This document shows positions 24,274 through 30,815 of a stretch of DNA of 64,000 bases, piece by piece. Position 1 is the stretch's first letter; the number at the start of each line of letters is the position of its first letter. Below the pieces are notes generated by a model that saw nothing but the letters and a program-made list of their open reading frames with translations, did no database searches and was not told the origin of the DNA. The stretch spans positions 62,001 through 126,000 of the forward strand of contig JANQEE010000033.1 in NCBI GenBank assembly GCA_028278525.1, given 5' to 3'. Position numbers and translations under genes: made by a program. The stretch comes from Minwuiaceae bacterium (GTDB taxonomy: Bacteria > Pseudomonadota > Alphaproteobacteria > Minwuiales > Minwuiaceae).

Positions 24274-25134
24274 TCATTTGTCGCTCTCCAGCGACGCGAT
24301 ATGGCGCAGCCCTGCCAGCGCCAGGCTGAGCGGCTCTTCATCGACCGCATCCGCCGGATAGACCAGATAGGCGGGCCGCGAAATGGTCGGCGCCTTGGGC
24401 AGTCGGAACAGCTTCTTCTCGCGCAAAAGGGGCCTGACCACCCGCAGTGGGAAGTAGCCGGACCCGCCGTTTCTCAGGATGTATTGCAGTCCCACCTCGC
24501 CCAGCCCGACGGAGATCGTCGGGGTCTCCATTTCCGGAAAGGCCGCGCTGTGCCGGGCCCGGAAGTCATCGCCCCAATCGACGAAAACGTAGTCCTGTTG
24601 CCATCCGGCAGTGACCGGCCGCTTCTCCGTCGAGACCAGGACCAGTTGCTCTTCCAGCAGGGTCTCTATCTGCAGGCCGGGCGTCTGGCGCGGCTGATAC
24701 ATGACGCCCACGTCCAGGAGTCCGTCGGCCAGTTGCCGCATCATGCTGACCGAATAATCGGCCTCCATCCGCAGCGCGACTTCCGGCGCCCGCTCGCGCA
24801 TCCACGGGATCCAAAGCGGGATCAGCCGCTGCCACAGGCTGACCTGGGCGCCGAGGCCCAGCACGGCGCGAATGCCTTCCGGCAGGGATACCTGCTGGCG
24901 CGCCTGTTGCCAGAGCATGTGCAGGTTCAGCGCATAGCGGCGGAATTGCTGGCCGGCGGCGGTCAGGCTGGCACCCGCATGGTTGCGGGTGAACAGCGAC
25001 TGGCCGAGCTGGTCCTCCAGCGCTTTGATGCGGGCGCTGACCGTCGATTGGGTGACGTTCAGGTTCTCGGCCGCCCGGTTGAAGTTCCCGGTGGCGGCGA
25101 TCTCCAGGAAGGAGCGGATCTGGTCGATATTCAT
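24274..25134 (-). CDS. LysR-family transcriptional regulator
   Basis: 286 residues. The helix-turn-helix occupies about residues 1-60, with FNRAAENLNVTQSTVSARI and the following LGQSLFTRNHAGASLTAAGQ exactly as in LysR proteins. The remainder is the two-lobed effector-binding domain. It lies between choXWV (same strand, downstream) and the dioxygenase gene (divergent), so it probably controls both in response to a quaternary amine or its breakdown product. Candidate boxes lie upstream at 25160-25174 and 25205-25221. Confidence 0.92.
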   Translation of the reverse strand: MNIDQIRSFLEIAATGNFNRAAENLNVTQSTVSARIKALEDQLGQSLFTRNHAGASLTAAGQQFRRYALNLHMLWQQARQQVSLPEGIRAVLGLGAQVSLWQRLIPLWIPWMRERAPEVALRMEADYSVSMMRQLADGLLDVGVMYQPRQTPGLQIETLLEEQLVLVSTEKRPVTAGWQQDYVFVDWGDDFRARHSAAFPEMETPTISVGLGEVGLQYILRNGGSGYFPLRVVRPLLREKKLFRLPKAPTISRPAYLVYPADAVDEEPLSLALAGLRHIASLESDK

Positions 25135-25159
25135 GGCGGCTGACGATCGGCTGATGCTG

Positions 25160-25174
25160 ATCGAGATATTCGAT
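25160..25174. promoter_or_regulatory. Candidate LysR box ATCGA-N5-TCGAT
   Basis: A perfect 5-base inverted repeat, ATCGA GATAT TCGAT, containing the T-N11-A spacing typical of LysR sites. It lies 26 bases upstream of the lysR start in the divergent region, fitting autoregulation. Assignment is by pattern and position only. Confidence 0.5.
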
Positions 25175-25204
25175 AGTTCTTATCAAGTTAATTCGTTTTT
25201 CAAA

Positions 25205-25221
25205 TCGACCAAAACTGTCGA
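25205..25221. promoter_or_regulatory. Second inverted repeat TCGAC-N7-GTCGA in the lysR/dioxygenase spacer
   Basis: TCGAC (25205-25209) and GTCGA (25217-25221) flank seven bases. The half-site core TCGA is shared with the box at 25160-25174, and it lies about 48 bases upstream of the dioxygenase start. It may be an activation half-site for the divergent gene; it is centred about 46 bases from the first repeat. Confidence 0.35.
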
Positions 25222-25268
25222 AATTTCGGCCTGTTCAACGCGCCGTTCGTGACATGAGGTCGCCTGCC

Positions 25269-26462
25269 ATGGAAACCGTGCCTCTCGCCGACTTCGCCCC
25301 TTATTCCGACGATATCCGTATCGCCGCTGTCGAGCCCGGCGACGATGAAGCGCTTGTAACCTGGAACGACGGACGACGAAGTTCGTTCCATTACCTCTGG
25401 CTGCGCGACAATTGCCATTGCGCCGACTGCAAGCACCCGCAGACGTTCGAGCGTACCTTCGACCTGCTGTCGGTGCCGGAGGGCATTCGTCCGGCCGAAC
25501 TGTCGGTGACGTCCAATGGCGCCTTGCGCGCGGTTTGGCCGGACGGCGGCCACGAAAGCCTGTATCACCCGGGCTGGCTCGACGCCCATGACTATTCGTC
25601 CAACCCGTCCGCCCGGCTGCGGCCGCCGCCGGAACTCTGGGATGCTGCGCTCAACGATATGTTGCCCGTCGTGGACTACCGCGATGTCATGCAGGGTGGT
25701 GCGGGCCTGCTGCACTGGCTGCGCCTGTTGCGGAACAAGGGCTTCTCGCTGCTGCGCGGCGTGCCCACAGAGCCGGGCCAGGTCCAGAAAGTGGCGGAGC
25801 GGGTCGCCTTCGCGCGCGAGACCAATTTCGGGCGGGTATTCGATGTGGTGGCGATGCCCGACCCGAACAGCAATGCCTATACCTCACTGGCCCTGCCATT
25901 GCATGTCGACCTGCCGACCCGCGAGTATCAACCCGGCTATCAATTCCTGCATTGTATTCAAAGCGAGGCGGAGGGCGGTAAATCTGTGCTGATGGACGGC
26001 TTCGCCATGGCGGAGAGGTTGCGGCGCGAAGACCCGGCAGCGTTCGACGTGCTGGCCCGCGAACCGATTTTGCTCCGGTTCCAGGATGCCGATGTCGACT
26101 ACCGGGTGCGCCGTCCGCTGATCGTGCTGGACGCTTACGGCACGGTCTCGGAAATCAGGTTTTCGCCGTTCCTGGCCGACGCCTTCGATGTCACTGCGGA
26201 GAAGATGCCGGCCTACTACAGGGCTTACCGCAAGCTGATGACGTTGAGCCGCGATCCGGCATTGCAGTTACGCTTCCGGCTGAAGCCCGGCGAGATGATG
26301 ACATTCGACAACCGTCGGGTCCTGCACGGGCGCGATGCGTTCGAGGCCGGCACCGGCGCGCGGCATTTGCAGGGCTGCTACGTGGACCACGACGAGGTCA
26401 ACAGCAAGATCCTGTTCCTGGAACGGACGATGCCGGCCCCGGCCGTCGCGGCGGCGGAGTAG
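25269..26462 (+). CDS. Gamma-butyrobetaine dioxygenase-type Fe(II)/2-oxoglutarate oxygenase
   Basis: 397 residues from ATG 25269, with TGAGGTC upstream; the ATG at 25254 lies inside that ribosome site. The N-terminal DUF971-like domain carries Cys49, Cys51 and Cys54 (CHCADC), ligands of the structural zinc in gamma-butyrobetaine hydroxylases. The catalytic jelly roll has the iron facial triad His212 and Asp214 (LHVDLP) and His353 (RRVLHGRD), with Arg downstream for 2-oxoglutarate. The typical reaction is 3-hydroxylation of gamma-butyrobetaine to L-carnitine. Adjacent choline-type transporter genes would bring in the trimethylamine substrate. Trimethyllysine or a related betaine is an alternative. 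Confidence 0.85.
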   Translation: METVPLADFAPYSDDIRIAAVEPGDDEALVTWNDGRRSSFHYLWLRDNCHCADCKHPQTFERTFDLLSVPEGIRPAELSVTSNGALRAVWPDGGHESLYHPGWLDAHDYSSNPSARLRPPPELWDAALNDMLPVVDYRDVMQGGAGLLHWLRLLRNKGFSLLRGVPTEPGQVQKVAERVAFARETNFGRVFDVVAMPDPNSNAYTSLALPLHVDLPTREYQPGYQFLHCIQSEAEGGKSVLMDGFAMAERLRREDPAAFDVLAREPILLRFQDADVDYRVRRPLIVLDAYGTVSEIRFSPFLADAFDVTAEKMPAYYRAYRKLMTLSRDPALQLRFRLKPGEMMTFDNRRVLHGRDAFEAGTGARHLQGCYVDHDEVNSKILFLERTMPAPAVAAAE

Positions 26463-26509
26463 CGCGAGGCGGTTCGCCGTCTTAGACTCGCCGGCGGGAG
26501 GAACCGCCG

Positions 26510-27640
26510 GTGAAAATCCAGGATATCCATGTCCATGTCCTCGAGGCGGCGCTGACGCAGCCGTTCGCCTATTCCCAGGCCTGGTACGACACGCGCGCCG
26601 CCCTGCTGGTCGAGGTGGTCACCGACGACGGGCTTGTGGGCTGGGGCGAATGTTACGGCCCGGCCCGCCTCAACGCCGCGGTGCTCGAAGGATTTCGGCC
26701 GTTGTTGGCCGGGGCCGATCCGCTGGCGACCGATCTGATCTGGCAGAGCCTCTATAACGGGTTTCGCGACCACGGCCAGAAGGGTCTGCTGGTACAGGCT
26801 CTGAGCGGTGTGGACATCGCGCTCTGGGACATCAAGGGCAAACATTTCGGCGTGCCGGCGCACCGCCTGATGGGCGGGCCGGTGCGTGAGCATGTGCGCG
26901 CCTACGCCACCGGCCTCTATCGCCGGCGCGACGGCGATCCGCTGAAATACCTGGTGGAGGAGGCGGAGGACTATGCCGCCCAAGGCTTCACGGCGATGAA
27001 GCTGAAGATCGGCTTCGACTATGACCAGGACGTCGCCGTCACCAGGGCAATTCGCGAGGCGATCGGGCCGAGCATCGGCCTGATGATCGATGCCAACCAC
27101 GCCTACGATTCCGTCGCCGCCATCCGTTTCGGGCGGCAGGTGGAGGACTGCGACATCGGTTGGTTCGAGGAACCGGTGCCGCCGGAGGATCTGGCCGGCT
27201 ATCGCGCTGTGCGGGCGGCGCTTTCGATTCCCGTGGCGGGCGGCGAGGCCGAATTCACCCGCTTCGGCTTCCGCGACGTGTTGCAGGCGGAAGCCATCGA
27301 CATCCTGCAGCCCGATACCTGCGCCGCCGGGGGCTTGAGCGAGTGCAAGAAGATCGCTGACATGGCCAACGCCTTCGGCGTCCGCTACAACCCCCACGTC
27401 TGGGGCACCGGCGTCGCCATCGCCGCGTCGCTGCAGCTACTGGCCGTGTTGCCCCATAACCCGCCGTCGCTCAACCCAACGGAACCCATGCTGGAATTCG
27501 ACCAGACCGAACATCCGGTCCGGATGGCGGTGCTGACCGAACCGATTCGTCACGAGAATGGCGTCGTTGCGATTCCGGGAGGCCCCGGCCTCGGTATCGA
27601 AATCGACCGCGACGCGCTCCGGCGGTTCGCACTCGCCTAG
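26510..27640 (+). CDS. Mandelate racemase/muconate lactonizing enzyme-family protein (enolase superfamily)
   Basis: 376 residues from GTG 26510 after GGGAGGA. The barrel has the two-base arrangement of the mandelate-racemase subgroup: Lys164-x-Lys166 (MKLKIG), metal ligands Asp194 (DANHAY), Glu220 (FEEP) and Glu246 (GGEAE), and His296 in HVWGTG. These nearly match mandelate racemase numbering. Enzymes with Lys and His bases dehydrate sugar acids or racemise 2-hydroxy acids. It follows the dioxygenase gene by 47 bases and may share its transcript, though a link to carnitine chemistry is not obvious. Substrate unknown. Confidence 0.87.
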   Translation: MKIQDIHVHVLEAALTQPFAYSQAWYDTRAALLVEVVTDDGLVGWGECYGPARLNAAVLEGFRPLLAGADPLATDLIWQSLYNGFRDHGQKGLLVQALSGVDIALWDIKGKHFGVPAHRLMGGPVREHVRAYATGLYRRRDGDPLKYLVEEAEDYAAQGFTAMKLKIGFDYDQDVAVTRAIREAIGPSIGLMIDANHAYDSVAAIRFGRQVEDCDIGWFEEPVPPEDLAGYRAVRAALSIPVAGGEAEFTRFGFRDVLQAEAIDILQPDTCAAGGLSECKKIADMANAFGVRYNPHVWGTGVAIAASLQLLAVLPHNPPSLNPTEPMLEFDQTEHPVRMAVLTEPIRHENGVVAIPGGPGLGIEIDRDALRRFALA

Positions 27641-27648
27641 GCCGCCGT

Positions 27649-28419
27649 TCACGACTCCTCGCGCATCTCCGGTACCAGCTTTTTGTAGGTGAAGGACAGG
27701 AACGCGGCCAGTATTGCCACGGCAAGGAATGTCAACGCCTGTCCGACAAAAGCGATAGCGGACGCCAGCACCCATCGGCCGACTTCCGTCAGGGCGCCCG
27801 ACCAATCGACGATGACCCCGGCGACGAATGAGACCGGCACAAGGCAGACGATGTTGCCCAGTATGAGCCGCCAGGCGTTTCCTTTGGTCAAATGCCAGGA
27901 TCGCTCCAGGGTAACGCCGACGGACTCGATGGCGATCGCCGGAAACAGCAGGTTAAGGCGGACGAATAGGAGAACGATCAGCAAGAAGACCACGACCATC
28001 AGCAAACCGCTCAGCCAGTTGGAACCGCCGAATTGTAGAATGACGATGCTCGCCAAAATGAAAAGCAGATAGGCCAAACCGCTGAACACGATGCTCACGA
28101 TGAAGAATTTCCAGACCCGTTTGCGTAGCGGTGCGGCGAACAGCCCGGTTGCGCGCTCTTCCAACAGGCATGCGCGATGCCAGGCAACGGCTATAGCGCT
28201 GATCGCGATCAACCAGACGAGCGCCGGCATGATTTTGACCAGAAAAAGGTTCAACCAAATTCCCGGAGAGCCAGTCAGGCCGATCACGATGCCGATTACA
28301 AAACCGATGGCGTAACTGATGATCAGCCAGACCAGCGAGATTTTGATCAGCAGACTAATATTGCCGAATGTGAAGCGGTAGCTGTCGGCAATGGTTTGCC
28401 ACACAGGAAGCTTATACAT
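27649..28419 (-). CDS. Six-helix membrane protein of unknown function (tandem paralogue A)
   Basis: 256 residues, with about six hydrophobic segments. The conserved pattern is an N-terminal LPVWQTIADSYRFTFGN, a central AISAIAVAWHRACLLEE, and SWHLTKGNAWRLILG after the fourth helix. The last motif recalls the GPDPase-membrane/DUF975-like group of bacterial membrane proteins, but I cannot assign function. It is one of three tandem paralogues (with 28519 and 29380), same strand, each separated by 80-100 AT-rich bases. The start ATG lies within a 10-base palindrome (28414-28423). No enzymatic residues are recognisable; a role in membrane stress or lipid handling is only a guess. Confidence 0.8.
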   Translation of the reverse strand: MYKLPVWQTIADSYRFTFGNISLLIKISLVWLIISYAIGFVIGIVIGLTGSPGIWLNLFLVKIMPALVWLIAISAIAVAWHRACLLEERATGLFAAPLRKRVWKFFIVSIVFSGLAYLLFILASIVILQFGGSNWLSGLLMVVVFLLIVLLFVRLNLLFPAIAIESVGVTLERSWHLTKGNAWRLILGNIVCLVPVSFVAGVIVDWSGALTEVGRWVLASAIAFVGQALTFLAVAILAAFLSFTYKKLVPEMREES

Positions 28420-28450
28420 GTATTCGAATCCCCAATCCCACTCTATACGT

Positions 28451-28462
28451 GTATTATAATAC
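28451..28462. repeat. Perfect 12-base palindrome GTATTATAATAC in the paralogue spacer
   Basis: GTATTATAATAC is self-complementary and contains TATAAT on both strands. It lies 32-43 bases upstream of paralogue A within a spacer (28420-28518) that is much richer in A and T than its surroundings. It may be a -10 element with overlapping repressor site. No good -35 was found at 16-18 bases. Confidence 0.35.
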
Positions 28463-28518
28463 GACTGATTGATAATGCGTAAAGCGTTGGCGTTCGGTCA
28501 GAGGGATTTAGAGTTATG

Positions 28519-29301
28519 TCATTCCTGTTCGAAGATCGAGTCGCGAACTTCGGGCACCAAATCCCTGTATGACTCCGACAGGAAGGTGGTGATCAAAGCC
28601 ACGCAGAAGAAAATCAGAGCGTGACCGAACAGGCCGGAGGCGACGCCAGGCCCTAGATTCCCGGCGGCCAGCAGCCGGTCCGACCAGTCGGCGAGCTGCT
28701 TCGCCGCCAATGAAAACGGCAGGACGCCGATGATCATGCCGGCCAAAAGCCGGAAGGCGTTGCCCTTGGTGAGACGCCAGGATCGCTTCAGCGTGACGGT
28801 TGCCGATTGGATGGCTATGGCGGGATAGAGCAGGCTTAGCCGTATGAAAACCAAGTAGATCAGCGCGAAGACTGCGACGATCAGCGCGGTGAAAGTCCAG
28901 CCCGCGCCGACCAGACCCAGGATGAAGAGGCTGGACAGGGCGAAAATCAGGTAGCTCAGGCCGGCTAACACTACACTCGCGACAAGGTATTTCCACACCC
29001 GTTTGCGGAACGGCGTGGCGAACGGGACTGCCGGTCTTTCTTCCAGCAGGTTAGCACGGTGCCATACGACGGCAACGGCGCTGATCGCTATCAACCCGAC
29101 GGCATCGGGCAACGCTCTCGATATGGCGGTGTTTATCCAATCGCCGACCGGAGCGGCCGGTATCAGGCCATAAGTGCCGGCAAACGCCGCCGCGTAGCTG
29201 ACGATTACCCAGACTAAAGAGATTTTGATGAGTAAGCCGATGTTTCCAAATGTAAAACGATAACTGTCGATAACCGCACGCCACATAAGAAATCTGTCCA
29301 T
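28519..29301 (-). CDS. Six-helix membrane protein of unknown function (tandem paralogue B)
   Basis: 260 residues, strongly similar to paralogue A: DSYRFTFGNIGLLIKISLVW near the N-terminus, ISAVAVVWHRANLLEERP, a basic loop FRKRVWKYL and RSWRLTKGNAFRLLAG. Six predicted membrane helices. The A/B similarity is evident over the full length, so this is a recent duplication relative to paralogue C. Its own spacer upstream (29302-29379) is AT-rich and may hold a promoter. Function unknown. Confidence 0.8.
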   Translation of the reverse strand: MDRFLMWRAVIDSYRFTFGNIGLLIKISLVWVIVSYAAAFAGTYGLIPAAPVGDWINTAISRALPDAVGLIAISAVAVVWHRANLLEERPAVPFATPFRKRVWKYLVASVVLAGLSYLIFALSSLFILGLVGAGWTFTALIVAVFALIYLVFIRLSLLYPAIAIQSATVTLKRSWRLTKGNAFRLLAGMIIGVLPFSLAAKQLADWSDRLLAAGNLGPGVASGLFGHALIFFCVALITTFLSESYRDLVPEVRDSIFEQE

Positions 29302-29379
29302 GTACGCGAACTCCGAATCTACGCAATACGGTAAGTATAGAATAGAATCGGTGTTCCGTAAGCCGTTTAAGCCGGGCCG

Positions 29380-30135
29380 CTACGCTACGCCGGCGGACGC
29401 TTTCTGATGTTCCGGGACCAAGCGGAGATAGGCAAAGGAGAGGAAAGAGGCGCCGACCGCGATAGCGACGAAGCTGAGAGCGCCGCTGGCGATATCGAGG
29501 GCCACGCCGAGGCCCGATGTCTGGAGTGCGCCGACAGTTAGGTCCTGGATCCTAACTGGCAGCATCAACAACGATAGCGGTACGGCGCTGGCCAGGAATC
29601 CGACGGTAAGCCGCCAGGTCGCGCCGCCGGTCAAAGCCCAGGAGCGGGCGAAGGTCATCGTCGCATCGTCGACGGTGACCGCGCTGATCTTGAGCGAGAC
29701 ACGGCTGACCGCCAATAGAAGGACGACCACGATTGCCACAAGCGCTGTCAAGGCGGGCAGCCCGGGGCCGAAGAACTGGACCACGGTCGCCGCAACCGCC
29801 AGAATTCCGACATAGCATACGATGGTGATCGCCAGTGTGATCAGGAAATACGCCATCTCGCGATGACCGAACGAGATCGAGATTTCCGTCGCCGGGCGGG
29901 CGCCGACCAGGACGGCGCGGTGCCAGGCGACGGCCACCGCGCAGGCAGCGACGGTGAAGACGAGGCTGGAGAGAATCGCGCCGACGGCGCCGCCAAGCGA
30001 CAGGGTGTCGAGCAGCCAGACCGTCGCCGCGAAGGCCGCGAACCAGAGCCACGCGACCCGGATCAGCAGGCCGAGGTTGCGGAAGGTGAAAGCGTAGCTC
30101 TGCCCGACGGTCTGCCAAACCGGTAACTTCGACAT
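29380..30135 (-). CDS. Six-helix membrane protein of unknown function (tandem paralogue C)
   Basis: 251 residues with the same plan as A and B but more diverged: LPVWQTVGQSYAFTFRNLGLLI, ACAVAVAWHRAVLV and RSWALTGGATWRLTVG, where the LTKGN of A and B has become LTGGA. Base composition is more GC-rich than A and B, closer to the window average. It may be the oldest copy. No partner genes nearby explain its role. Confidence 0.8.
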   Translation of the reverse strand: MSKLPVWQTVGQSYAFTFRNLGLLIRVAWLWFAAFAATVWLLDTLSLGGAVGAILSSLVFTVAACAVAVAWHRAVLVGARPATEISISFGHREMAYFLITLAITIVCYVGILAVAATVVQFFGPGLPALTALVAIVVVLLLAVSRVSLKISAVTVDDATMTFARSWALTGGATWRLTVGFLASAVPLSLLMLPVRIQDLTVGALQTSGLGVALDIASGALSFVAIAVGASFLSFAYLRLVPEHQKASAGVA

Positions 30136-30209
30136 CGCGGCCGTCCCGACAATTTCGGATAGGGCGATTATCCGGGCGATTTACGGCCAAAAGGTAAATG
30201 GGACGATTG

Positions 30210-30815
30210 TCAGGCCCCCAGGGTTGCCGCGACTTCGGCGCAGGTCACGGTTTTCACGATGCTGGACATATCGGCGATGGCCGCGTCGTGGCCGGCGGCG
30301 GAGAAGGCGGCACAGCCGTCCGACAGCACCGTCGTGCCGTATTCCCGGACGTGGGCATCGCGCACGGTGGAGGCGACGCCACCGTTGGTCACGATACCGC
30401 CGACGATCAATGTGTCGATGCCTGCGCGCTGCAGGACGAAGTCCAGCCGGCTCATATAGAAGGCGGAATAGGCGACCTTTTCGATTTGGACGTCCGCGGG
30501 TTTCAGTTGGTCGATCAGCTCGTGGCCGACACTGCCTGGCGCGAAATCGCCGGGCCCGAGAAACGGTCTGAGCTTCTTCAGGTGCGCGCCGATCATCGGC
30601 TCTCCGCCCTTGCCGGGCACCAGGGTGAAGTGGGTTGAGATCACCCAGCCGCCGGCTCCCCGCATTGCTGCCGCGACAGGTGCCAGGCGGTCGGGCAGGG
30701 CAGCGATGGCATCGGCCTTGGCGCCGCCGCGCGCATAGGCGCCGTCGGGATGCAGGAAGTCATTCTGCATGTCGACAAGCAGTAGGGCGGTTTTGGCCGG
30801 ATCGAATGCCGTCAT
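30210..30815 (-). CDS. Isochorismatase-fold hydrolase lacking the catalytic cysteine
   Basis: 201 residues, overlapping the HyuA stop by four bases (ATGA). Asp15 (LLVDMQNDF) and Lys113 (IEKVAYSAFY) of the triad are present, but the nucleophile position reads GGIVTNGGVASTVRDA. Gly146 (codon GGC at 30378-30380) occupies the place of Cys150 in the 2545 gene. GGC is one base from the Cys codon TGC. True isochorismatases (EntB, PhzD) also lack this cysteine and use Asp/Lys for vinyl-ether hydrolysis, so loss need not mean loss of function. Reading frame is intact and operon-coupled. It is probably a working subfamily with different chemistry or a binding role. Confidence 0.85.
   Translation of the reverse strand: MTAFDPAKTALLLVDMQNDFLHPDGAYARGGAKADAIAALPDRLAPVAAAMRGAGGWVISTHFTLVPGKGGEPMIGAHLKKLRPFLGPGDFAPGSVGHELIDQLKPADVQIEKVAYSAFYMSRLDFVLQRAGIDTLIVGGIVTNGGVASTVRDAHVREYGTTVLSDGCAAFSAAGHDAAIADMSSIVKTVTCAEVAATLGA

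Noticed and set aside
19727-26465. Shared sequence GCGGCGGAGTAGCGC at the ends of two unrelated genes (19739 and 26462)
   Set aside because: Both genes end in Ala-Ala-Glu codons in a GC-rich genome; no extension of the match beyond about 18 bases, so not treated as a repeat or attachment site.
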